Shown here in pieces: positions 1-6,166 of a DNA stretch of 13,366 bases. The stretch comes from CAYMDJ01 sp964537525. GTDB taxonomy: Archaea; Aenigmatarchaeota; Aenigmatarchaeia; QMZP01. Within the stretch, counting starts at the first letter, position 1. Every line of letters starts with the position of its first letter. The stretch lies in assembly GCA_964537525.1 (NCBI GenBank), contig CAZIAB010000022.1, forward strand, positions 1 through 13,366. Direction: 5' to 3'. The notes under the pieces were generated by a model. The model did not search any database. It saw only the letters and a program-made list of their open reading frames with translations, and was not told the DNA's origin. The position numbers were made by a program, and so were the translations under genes.

Positions 1-1115
1 TGGAAGAGGCTCATCACATACTGAACAGGGAAAAGGCAAGGAGGCTCGGCTCAGAAACGGTCATAGACCTCATATTCAGGGAAGTCAGGGAGCTTGGCCT
101 GGGAATGGTCTATCTCGACCAGCACCCGTCCATGGTCTCATACCCCGCGCTTGGAAACACATCAAACCAGATATACCTGAACCTGGGGCTGGATACCATG
201 CACTCATCCGATGTCCAGGACGCGACGAGCATGCTCGGGATAGATTACGATGACCAGGGGGTCCATCTGAGAAGGCTTCCCGTAGGAAACGGCTTCATGA
301 TGTGCAGGGCATCATCCTTCACGCAGCCATTCACCATATCATTCGAGAAGTTCGACCTCGTGAAGGGCAAGGTTACGGATGACGACATAAGGAGCCTCAT
401 GAAGGGAAGGATACCGAAGAAGCTCCTTGAAACCGTCAATGAGGAAGAGGAGCTCAACATACCCGTCAATGACATAACCCAGGACGGCTGGGACATAATG
501 AGGACCATAGGGGAAGGAAAGGGCGTCTTCGCATCCCAGATATACAGGGAGATAAACATATCGGGCTCTTCCTTCAAGGAGAGGGTCCAGCGCCTTATCC
601 AGCAGGGCTTGGTAGGGATGAGGGAGGCCAAGATATCCAGGAACAGGATGAATTATTATTACCTGACGGAGCTCGGGGAGAAGTATTTCGAGGCAAGATA
701 CGGCCTGTCGGAAAAGAAGCACAGCCTGAACGTTGACAAGGCAAAGAGGATGTTCGAGAACGTGGGCTGGGCGGTAAAGGCAGAAGAGAACACGATAAAG
801 CTCTCCAAGGGGAGCACCCAGCTCGAGATACTGATTGAGGACTGCGAGGACAGGAACAGGCTTGCCGCCTCTGCAAGGGGAAGGGCGAGGTACTTCATCT
901 GCGCTGACGACGTGGTCAGGAACCTCCTGCTCCAGCACGCCGCGATATGCGCCTCGCCGAAATCCGGTAAATCGATATTCGTCACCACACTCAAGGGCTT
1001 CGAGGAAAACGGAAGGTTCGAGAGGATTGACTTCCTCCCTGACAAAATCTTCCCTGAGAAGGAAGAGGATATTGAGGACGAGGAAGAGCAGGAAGCAGAG
1101 AGGCTGGGAGTCTGA
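1..1115 (+). CDS. HerA/FtsK-like ATPase (DUF87-type), C-terminal part, 5' truncated by window edge
   Basis: The reading frame is open from base 3, so the gene begins before the window; 370 codons are visible. The first visible residues are EEAHH, which fits the Walker B end of HerA-type DNA-translocating ATPases. After about 30 residues comes YLDQHPSMVSYPAL, resembling the sensor segment (SQRP-like) of that family, and then a C-terminal ATPase-core segment up to about residue 115. Next is a winged-helix-like segment (FASQIYREI through YYLTELGEKYFE), then a mixed alpha/beta domain (WAVKAEENTIKL through LLLQHAAI) and a very acidic tail. HerA-like proteins move or process DNA, often with a nuclease partner, but none is visible here. 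The Walker A is outside the window, so the exact subfamily cannot be set. A weak hairpin (1117-1134) follows the stop. The family call is fairly safe; the role is not. Confidence 0.75.
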   Translation, partial: EEAHHILNREKARRLGSETVIDLIFREVRELGLGMVYLDQHPSMVSYPALGNTSNQIYLNLGLDTMHSSDVQDATSMLGIDYDDQGVHLRRLPVGNGFMMCRASSFTQPFTISFEKFDLVKGKVTDDDIRSLMKGRIPKKLLETVNEEEELNIPVNDITQDGWDIMRTIGEGKGVFASQIYREINISGSSFKERVQRLIQQGLVGMREAKISRNRMNYYYLTELGEKYFEARYGLSEKKHSLNVDKAKRMFENVGWAVKAEENTIKLSKGSTQLEILIEDCEDRNRLAASARGRARYFICADDVVRNLLLQHAAICASPKSGKSIFVTTLKGFEENGRFERIDFLPDKIFPEKEEDIEDEEEQEAERLGV

Positions 1116-1639
1116 TTCTGGTTAGTTACCCAGAGATTCCTTTAAAAACCCATTTATTATATAGAAACGCGTATAGCAGGGGATATCCATGAGCAGGATA
1201 CCTTTATAAGATTATGCATACATAATATGAGCGAAGCCCGCCATCAAAACGCGGCAATCATGTTCACATAACATTTCAGCGCTCGTTCATGAGGAGGAAT
1301 CAAGGAATCTAATTATCTGAATCTCTGTCCATTCTCAATTCCTTTTGTCTTCTGCCTCTCTTCGGTTATCTGGAGAGATAGAAACGACATCTGCGGCGTT
1401 AATAGCCCGAGTTAACTGTGGTGGGTGCCGCAGGTCCCCGGGCCCGGTCTTCCCCCTAATACCCCTGGATCGGGTTCGGGGTCAATTGCTGTCTATCCCT
1501 TCGGGGATGATAGAATACACTTTCTGATAAGGAGGTGATACCCGGGACGACAAATCTGGTCTGAGGAGGTGATGAACAAGAAACTGAAGCCTGAAGTTGC
1601 AGTAGCAGTATCAAAAAAACAAAAGAAAGGACAAAAAAC
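1116..1639 (+). promoter_or_regulatory. Long non-coding leader region with TATA-like sites ahead of the 355-aa gene
   Basis: This 524-bp stretch holds no convincing long gene. Two archaeal TATA-like elements are visible, TTTATTATATAG (1153-1164) and TTTATAAG (1203-1210). Transcription starting about 25 bp downstream would give a leader of roughly 400-450 nt. A pyrimidine-rich tract (about 1320-1365) precedes a chain of hairpins (1391-1515, listed separately). Two perfect SD sequences, GGAGGTGAT at 1531-1539 and 1565-1573, come next. Such a leader is unusual in a window where other first genes look leaderless. Tiny ORFs at 1227-1271 and 1291-1314 are too short to support. Confidence 0.5.
1391..1515 (+). 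ncRNA. Candidate structured RNA (three consecutive hairpins) in the leader
   Basis: Three stems follow one another. Stem I pairs CTGCGGC (1391-1397) with GCCGCAG (1427-1433), and inside it GTTAA (1398-1402) can pair with TTAAC (1412-1416). Stem II pairs 1436-1449 with 1468-1481 over 14 consecutive positions, three of them G-U, around an 18-nt loop. Because G-U pairs only work in RNA of this strand, they point to a plus-strand transcript. Stem III pairs ATCCC (1495-1499) with GGGAT (1504-1508), closed by the very stable C(UUCG)G tetraloop. No known riboswitch or RNA class was recognised. It may be a cis-acting leader or a separate small RNA. Confidence 0.45.
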
Positions 1640-1646
1640 ATGTTAA
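1572..1646 (+). CDS. Possible 24-codon leader ORF overlapping the start of the 355-aa gene
   Basis: An ATG directly follows a perfect SD (GGAGGTGAT, 1565-1573, which overlaps the ATG). The ORF encodes a lysine-rich 24-residue peptide beginning MNKKLKPEVAVAV and ending KKGQKTC. Its stop codon (1644-1646) lies just inside the next gene, whose ATG is at 1640, the arrangement expected for translational coupling. Against it, the SD is too close to the ATG (2 nt from GGAGG), and a 24-codon ORF can arise by chance. The 355-aa gene itself has only a weak SD-like AAAGG (1625-1629), which makes coupling attractive. Confidence 0.25.
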   Translation: MNKKLKPEVAVAVSKKQKKGQKTC

Positions 1647-2707
1647 AAAGGATTTTCATGGTAGCTCTTGTTCTGGCCATTGCAGTTGTGCTGGCTGCAC
1701 CGGCCATAGCGGAAGTTAATGTTAAGGTCTACGGCAGATACATACATCCCTTGGGGAACTATAGCAGTAATATCCCCACCAATGGGATTGCCGTTAAGGG
1801 ACCCGGTGTCATGGGTGAGGTTTATCTAAATATTGATGGCTCGCCCGTTATCGATGAGAGCGGCTACATATCGTTCCCACCCATGGCTGATTTCATTGAG
1901 TGGGGAGTAGAGAACATTGGGTATTTCGTTCACTATGATAGCGACTCCGGAACGACATGGTTATGGTGCGGCATCCCCGACGATATTGAAGGCGGATTCC
2001 GCATCGTAGGTCTCCAGGGAAACCTCGACCTCGTTGACGAAAGCTTCAACATGGGCCCGTATTTTGGGATGGGGCTGGCAGCGAACCTCTTCAACCTGAT
2101 TGGGGTATGGTCCGCCGGGCCATTCAGCACCGAGAATTTGGACGTGACTATCGGTTTTCTGTATCACGATCAGGACAGCTCCGCGGCTTACCGCTCAGAC
2201 TACGGGTTCGTCGAGGGTAATGGAACGCTCCAGCAATCCGGTGGCGGATGCATTTTCTGCCCGTTCGACTGGGGCTGGGAGTTCGCAGCCGGTCTCCAGC
2301 CTACCTATGGCAGGCTCACCCAGGAGACAGAGGACTACATGTTTCCGATAGGTATTTCCTACAACCAGCCGTTCAAGTTGTTCAGTGGCCCATGGCTGCC
2401 TCAGGCCAGCCTCAGGTTGGGTATTGAGTACGTCCCAACCTGGAGGAATGTTAATACAAAATGGTCGGGCATGACGGGAACCACACCTATACACGGGCCT
2501 TTCGAGATATCTGCGCCCTATAGTAAAAACGAGAGCACTTACGCGAGCCAGGGCCTCTTCACGGCCGGTGGAGATATCGTTGTTTACAGGTACAAGAAGG
2601 TCTCCGGTTTCGTGGGTGTCAATTACGTGCTCTTATTCGGTGAACTTCCCGTCGACCAAGATATAATTCACGGCATTGAAGCCAGGATGGGCCTGACATT
2701 CCCGTAA
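1640..2707 (+). CDS. Secreted beta-strand-rich protein, possible outer-membrane beta-barrel
   Basis: The 355-residue product starts with a clear Sec signal peptide: positive MLKR, a hydrophobic core to about residue 20 and APAIA, with cleavage likely after residue 24. The mature part has no hydrophobic helix long enough to span a membrane. It has many glycine- and aromatic-rich stretches alternating polar and nonpolar residues, for example ASLRLGIEYVPTW (256-268), VSGFVGVNYVLLFG (321-334) and a last strand IHGIEARMGLTFP that nearly ends in phenylalanine. This resembles bacterial outer-membrane barrels. Cysteines lie at 110, 204 and 207 (CIFC). The ATG at 1640 is the only possible start, since the frame is closed at 1592. 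It has its own long leader and a 3' hairpin, so it is probably monocistronic. I do not recognise the family; a beta-rich surface protein is the alternative. Confidence 0.6.
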   Translation: MLKRIFMVALVLAIAVVLAAPAIAEVNVKVYGRYIHPLGNYSSNIPTNGIAVKGPGVMGEVYLNIDGSPVIDESGYISFPPMADFIEWGVENIGYFVHYDSDSGTTWLWCGIPDDIEGGFRIVGLQGNLDLVDESFNMGPYFGMGLAANLFNLIGVWSAGPFSTENLDVTIGFLYHDQDSSAAYRSDYGFVEGNGTLQQSGGGCIFCPFDWGWEFAAGLQPTYGRLTQETEDYMFPIGISYNQPFKLFSGPWLPQASLRLGIEYVPTWRNVNTKWSGMTGTTPIHGPFEISAPYSKNESTYASQGLFTAGGDIVVYRYKKVSGFVGVNYVLLFGELPVDQDIIHGIEARMGLTFP

Positions 2708-2729
2708 TTTCCGGCTCGTTAGCCAAAAC

Positions 2730-2774
2730 CCGGGGAGGGAGCTCTGCGGGGTATAGTCCCCACTCCCTCCCCGG
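2730..2774 (+). terminator. Strong GC-rich hairpin downstream of the 355-aa gene
   Basis: CCGGGGAGGGAG (2730-2741) pairs perfectly over 12 bp with CTCCCTCCCCGG (2763-2774). Inside the loop GGGG (2748-2751) can pair with CCCC (2758-2761). It starts 23 bp after the stop codon, as a terminator or 3'-end stabiliser would. It has no T tract behind it, so it is neither a classic bacterial intrinsic terminator nor the poly-T terminator usual in archaea. Confidence 0.5.
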
Positions 2775-2779
2775 TTGGT

Positions 2780-2793
2780 CTTGCTGCAGCAAG
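2780..2793. repeat. 14-bp perfect palindrome
   Basis: CTTGCTGCAGCAAG reads the same on both strands. It lies six bases after the GC-rich hairpin, between two converging genes. It could be a protein-binding dyad or simply part of the 3' region; nothing shows which. Confidence 0.5.
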
Positions 2794-2809
2794 CGATGCA
2801 GCCTTGCTG

Positions 2810-2941
2810 AATGGGGGTGGTAGTGAAGTAGTTCTTTTGACATCGGCAAGAGCAGACATCAATATTCAAAGAGATGTCCGTTTCTTGAAAACCAATCACC
2901 CCCATTTTATTGTGTCAATTAAGCGGGATAGAGAATCCCGC
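2810..2941. repeat. Inverted repeats between convergent genes
   Basis: AATGGGGGTG (2810-2819) and CACCCCCATT (2897-2906) form a 10-bp inverted repeat 77 bp apart. Inside it GACATC (2839-2844 or 2855-2860) can pair with GATGTC (2873-2878). Separately GCGGGAT (2923-2929) and ATCCCGC (2935-2941) form a 7-bp hairpin with a 5-nt loop, 20 bp beyond the stop of the minus-strand gene, where it could help end that transcript. I see no gene here. Confidence 0.4.
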
Positions 2942-2960
2942 AATCCTTTTGGGCTAAAAA

Positions 2961-3773
2961 TCACTTCTTACCCACATGTAAATAGAATTCTGTCTGCGCC
3001 TTCAGGGAAAAGACCGTTGCTATGTCCGCCCCGACCACTGCCAGGAGACCCAGCAATGTTCCCAGGAGCAGGTTGTTCTGGAGGGCAAGAACGAGGAACG
3101 CCATGGACTCTGCCGAAGCCGCCTCTGCCATGGCAAGGGTAACGAAGCTTCCCATGAACGACGCTATCAGGGGTATGGCAAACAGAATGACGATGGACAT
3201 TGAAATTATCACCACTATCAGCCAGAGCGCGAACACCTCAAACGGCCTCTTTGCAAATATCTGATATGATTTCCTCATAGACTCTATCGCCCCGAGGTTG
3301 TCTATTATGACTGCCTGCATTATGAAGAAGAATATCCACCCTATGACGAGGCTGACCACCCAACCGACTACCGGAACCACCCCTCCTATCATGCCTATGG
3401 CGCCGGTCAGGATGGTGACTATGATTATCGTTATCAGCCTCTTCCTCGCTATCACCCACGACTTCTTTGACTCCTTCTCCCTGTATGACTGGTGTACCAG
3501 CGCTCCGGTCACCCAGAGCCTGATGACCATGAAAACCACGAACGCCAGTCCGAGGACAAGTATTATGTTCAGTATCGAGGCAGCGTAGGCCGTGTCTACT
3601 GAATCGCCCAAGCTGCCGGTCACCATGCTTATTATAGCGTCGGCGTTGCTCATGAAGATTGCTAATGCAATCAGTATGAAAGCCGCATCCACCACGAACA
3701 GCGGAAGCCACCGCCTCGGCTGGTACGAGAAATGGAATGCCTTGCCAATTATCTTGCCGTAATCGACCTTCAT
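2961..3773 (-). CDS. Polytopic membrane protein, GPDPase-membrane-domain/DUF975-like
   Basis: The 270-residue product has about six hydrophobic segments (roughly 22-41, 65-90, 112-131, 133-155, 179-212 and 226-256) and a short cytosolic N-terminus, MKVDYGKIIGKAF. The pattern of a conserved VIIDNLGAIESMRKSY stretch after the fourth helix, with a long helix pair after it, is like membrane proteins grouped with the glycerophosphodiesterase membrane domain and DUF975. No catalytic residues are visible. Those families are mostly of unknown function, and membrane insertion or transport is only a guess. The start is ATG 3773, with a TATA element centred about 25 bp upstream and no SD, so the mRNA is probably leaderless. 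It diverges from the ABCE1 gene across 51 bp. Confidence 0.6.
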   Translation of the reverse strand: MKVDYGKIIGKAFHFSYQPRRWLPLFVVDAAFILIALAIFMSNADAIISMVTGSLGDSVDTAYAASILNIILVLGLAFVVFMVIRLWVTGALVHQSYREKESKKSWVIARKRLITIIIVTILTGAIGMIGGVVPVVGWVVSLVIGWIFFFIMQAVIIDNLGAIESMRKSYQIFAKRPFEVFALWLIVVIISMSIVILFAIPLIASFMGSFVTLAMAEAASAESMAFLVLALQNNLLLGTLLGLLAVVGADIATVFSLKAQTEFYLHVGKK

Positions 3774-3824
3774 GAATATAATTGCCGGGAATAATATATA
3801 AAGAATAACCGGGTTAATGATACC
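3774..3824. promoter_or_regulatory. Shared divergent promoter with overlapping TATA boxes
   Basis: The 51-bp gap between the minus-strand membrane gene and ABCE1 contains TATATAAAG (3795-3803) read forward and TTTATATATT (3793-3802) read in reverse. The centre, about 3798, is about 25-27 bp from both ATGs (3773 and 3825). This is the archaeal TATA-to-start distance, so both mRNAs would begin at or next to the start codon. Neither gene has an SD. Confidence 0.6.
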
Positions 3825-5597
3825 ATGCCTAAGCAGAAGAGGATAGCGGTCATCGACAGGGAGCTGTGCAACCCCAAGGCGACCGGATACGCGTGCATGA
3901 AGGCCTGCCCTGTGAACAGGTCAGGTAACGAATGCGTGACAATATCAGAAGACAAGAAGCCCCTGATAGACGAATCCCTGTGCATAGGGTGCGGGATATG
4001 CGTAAGGAAATGCTCGAGGAACGCAATCTCCGTGGTCAACCTGCCGGAGGAGCTGGATGAGAGTCCGATACACAGGTACGGAAGGAACATGTTCGCTCTC
4101 TACAGGCTCCCCACCCCAAAGCACAACGCCGTCATCGGTTTGATAGGCCCTAACGGGACAGGAAAATCAACGGTCCTCAACATACTCTCCGGTAACCTGA
4201 AGCCCAACTCCGGAATTATGGGTTCAAAGGCGTCCTGGGAACACGTCCTCGAGAGATACAGGGGAACAGAGCTCCACGAATACCTCAGCAAACTCTCTGA
4301 AAAGGGAATAAAAACCAGCTACAAGCCCCAGCAGGTCGACCTGATACCGAAGCTACTCAAGGGAAAGGTGTCCGGCGTCCTGAAGAAGGCAGACGAAAAC
4401 TTCCAGGAGGTCGTGAAGAACCTCAGGATAGGGGAGATGCTCGATAAGGACATATCCTCCCTCTCCGGCGGGGAGCTGCAGCTCCTTGCAGTCGCGGCAG
4501 CCATACTCAAGAAGGCAGACTTCTACTTCTTCGATGAGCCCTCCAGCTACCTGGACGTTGAGCAGAGGCTCAGGGTAGCAATGGAGATAAGGTCTCTCTC
4601 CGAAGAGAGCGTCGTCATGGTCATAGAGCACGACCTCGCTGTCGCCGACTACCTCGCGGACTACACACAAATCCTCTACGGAAAGCCATCCGTCTTCGGT
4701 ATAGTGTCAAAGCCCTACGGGGTCAGGATAGGGATAAACACCTTCCTCGAGGGCTACATAAGGGAGGAGAACGTGAGGTTCAGGGAGGAGCAGATAATCT
4801 TCCCCAGGGGGGCAAGGGGCGCCTCAAAGGACAGGCTCTTCCTCTCCTTCACCGGGTTCGAGAAGTCCTTCGGCTCTTTCTCTCTCATGACAGAACCGGG
4901 AAACATCTACAAGGGGGAAATCATAGGAATCATGGGGCCGAACAGCATAGGCAAGACCACCATGATTAGAATGTTATCAGGAGAACTAAAACCCGACAAG
5001 GGAGAGCCCGTGAAGGGTATAAAACTCTCATACAAGCGTCAGCGCCTAGTGATGGAGCCGGACAGGGAAGGGATGATGGTCTCTGAATACCTCTCTGATT
5101 ACGGGAAGATTTCCTCCCCGGAATCGAAGAGAATCCTCCGCTACCTGGGGATAGAGAAGCTTCTTGAAAGGAGGGTTTCCTCACTATCAGGAGGGGAGCT
5201 GCAGTCAGTCTTCATCGCCTGCGCCCTGATAGAGGAGCATGACATCCTCCTCCTGGACGAGCCCTCGGCGTTCCTTGATGTGGAGCAGCGCCTCAGGGTA
5301 GCTAAGCTCATAAGGGAGCACGCGGAATCCAAGGAGATTCCCTGCTTCGTGGTCGACCACGACCTCCAGTTCATTGACGTCATCTCTGACAGGGTGATGG
5401 TTTTCGAGGGAGAGCGTGGAGTGAAAGGATACTCACCAGCGCCCGTCCCCCTAGAGGATGGCATGAACTCCTTCCTGAAGACCCTGGGGATAACCTACCG
5501 CCGCGACCCCCACTCTGGCAGGCCAAGGGCCAACAAGCCCGGCTCCCAGAAGGACCAGGAGCAGAAGCAGAGCGGGAAGTATTACTATGAAGAATGA
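3825..5597 (+). CDS. ABCE1/Rli1 ribosome-recycling ATPase (RNase L inhibitor homolog)
   Basis: The full-length 590-residue twin-ATPase splits post-termination ribosomes into subunits together with Pelota/aRF1 in the cytosol. The N-terminal iron-sulfur domain has all eight cysteines for two [4Fe-4S] clusters: C15, C24, C28, C37, C53, C56, C59 and C63. NBD1 has Walker A GPNGTGKST (108-116), signature LSGGELQ (213-219), Walker B FYFFDEP (233-239) and H-loop H269. NBD2 has Walker A GPNSIGKTT (371-379), signature LSGGELQ (454-460), Walker B ILLLDEP (474-480) and H512. In NBD2 the usual GPNG reads GPNS; the GxxxxGK[ST] consensus is kept. The C-terminus ends in a lysine/glutamine-rich tail with YYYEE. 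ATG 3825 has no SD and a TATA box at leaderless distance. Length and motif order are normal, so the gene should be functional. Confidence 0.97.
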   Translation: MPKQKRIAVIDRELCNPKATGYACMKACPVNRSGNECVTISEDKKPLIDESLCIGCGICVRKCSRNAISVVNLPEELDESPIHRYGRNMFALYRLPTPKHNAVIGLIGPNGTGKSTVLNILSGNLKPNSGIMGSKASWEHVLERYRGTELHEYLSKLSEKGIKTSYKPQQVDLIPKLLKGKVSGVLKKADENFQEVVKNLRIGEMLDKDISSLSGGELQLLAVAAAILKKADFYFFDEPSSYLDVEQRLRVAMEIRSLSEESVVMVIEHDLAVADYLADYTQILYGKPSVFGIVSKPYGVRIGINTFLEGYIREENVRFREEQIIFPRGARGASKDRLFLSFTGFEKSFGSFSLMTEPGNIYKGEIIGIMGPNSIGKTTMIRMLSGELKPDKGEPVKGIKLSYKRQRLVMEPDREGMMVSEYLSDYGKISSPESKRILRYLGIEKLLERRVSSLSGGELQSVFIACALIEEHDILLLDEPSAFLDVEQRLRVAKLIREHAESKEIPCFVVDHDLQFIDVISDRVMVFEGERGVKGYSPAPVPLEDGMNSFLKTLGITYRRDPHSGRPRANKPGSQKDQEQKQSGKYYYEE

Positions 5598-5611
5598 GCC
5601 AACTTCCATCA

Positions 5612-5618
5612 TTTTTTT
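5612..5618 (+). terminator. Poly-T terminator after ABCE1
   Basis: A run of seven T residues begins 14 bp after the ABCE1 stop. Archaeal RNA polymerase terminates at such T tracts without needing a hairpin. No other clear T run lies between here and the next TATA box. Confidence 0.5.
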
Positions 5619-5878
5619 GGGTGAAGCCTTTTGGAAACAATAAGGATTCGTTCCGGTTGCCTGCCATTTTGTTACTTGGCGAAGCCCTTAACCCTAAAAG
5701 GGTTCAAAAGCCTTAAATTCTTATCACCCAATACCTATTCAGGTCCATCCGGACCGCATCATATTCACACATCAAGACGATTATAAGGCGCCCCAGTTAG
5801 ATTGATTCTCATAGGAGAACCTCTTTTTCTCATACCTTTCTTACCGAAACACATTGTCTTTACTTGTCTTTCGATAGA

Positions 5879-5962
5879 CGGCCCGCTGTTTACCTTTCGT
5901 AACGGGAGTCCCGCCGAAGACTCTCCCTTCACATCAGTGAAACCGTGGGTAGCAGCGGGCCG
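5879..5962 (+). promoter_or_regulatory. Candidate folded RNA leader element
   Basis: CGGCCCGCTG (5879-5888) pairs perfectly over 10 bp with CAGCGGGCCG (5953-5962), enclosing 64 nt. Inside, TTAC (5890-5893) can pair with GTAA (5899-5902). GGGAGTC (5904-5910) can pair with GACTC-T-CCC (5919-5927) with one bulged T. The alternative local hairpin CGGG/CCCG (5903-5913) competes with that stem. The closing stem lies just upstream of the SD, so folding could affect ribosome access. No known riboswitch class was recognised. Confidence 0.4.
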
Positions 5963-5989
5963 GCCAGAAAATCCAAGGAGGTACATGCC

Positions 5990-6166
5990 ATGAAAACTTT
6001 AATACCCCTTGCATGCACTTCCATCCTCATATTGTTATCCTTTGCTTTGACAGGGGATTGGAAAGTGCTGATTATCCTAGCAGTGGTGGTGCTTTTCGCC
6101 GCAATCTTTGTATGCACCAAACTTTGCAGGAAAAATCTGAAAGAAGAGGGAGGTGAGATGATATGA
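5990..6166 (+). CDS. Small membrane protein, first gene of operon
   Basis: This 58-residue product has two hydrophobic segments (about 4-21 and 24-42) followed by a charged, cytosolic-looking tail. It may be a two-helix membrane protein, or a signal peptide plus one helix. Cysteines lie near residues 9, 42 and 46. ATG 5990 is preferred over the in-frame GTG 5945 because SD AAGGAGGT sits eight bases before it. Its stop overlaps the next start as ATGA (6163-6166), so the two genes are translationally coupled, and the next gene's SD GGAGGTGAG lies inside this one. I do not recognise the family; the coupled neighbour is exported, so an envelope role is likely. Confidence 0.6.
   Translation: MKTLIPLACTSILILLSFALTGDWKVLIILAVVVLFAAIFVCTKLCRKNLKEEGGEMI

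Larger units (their letters stand above)
5598..5989 (+). promoter_or_regulatory. Intergenic region with TATA box and long leader for the 5990-7650 operon
   Basis: The 392-bp gap carries the ABCE1 terminator, a small hairpin AACCCT/AGGGTT (5690-5695 with 5699-5704), a TATA-like TTATAAGG (5781-5788) and a leader of about 180 nt if transcription starts near 5811. A pyrimidine-rich tract (5820-5870) and a folded element (5879-5962) lie in that leader. The SD AAGGAGGT ends at 5982, eight bases before the ATG at 5990. A closer ATG at 5985 runs into a stop after two codons. No gene was seen in the gap. Confidence 0.45.

Noticed and set aside
1227..1271. 14-codon ORF near a TATA box
   Set aside because: The distance to TATA is short for a leaderless start and nothing else supports it.
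1436..1481. Possible tRNA or 5S rRNA in the leader (GGGTTCGGGG-like stretch)
   Set aside because: The T-loop-like string lies in a simple hairpin arm; no cloverleaf or 5S domain pattern could be built on either strand.
1345..1527. 60-codon ORF with TTG start in the leader
   Set aside because: It covers the hairpins, has no SD, and its proline/arginine-rich product reflects GC-rich stems.
1531..1543. Fragment of reversed 16S rRNA 3' end
   Set aside because: The match stops after about 11 bases, which is just the SD itself.
2804..3142. 112-codon plus-strand ORF with TTG start
   Set aside because: It overlaps the 3' end of the membrane-protein gene on the other strand and the inverted repeats; the product has no protein-like pattern.
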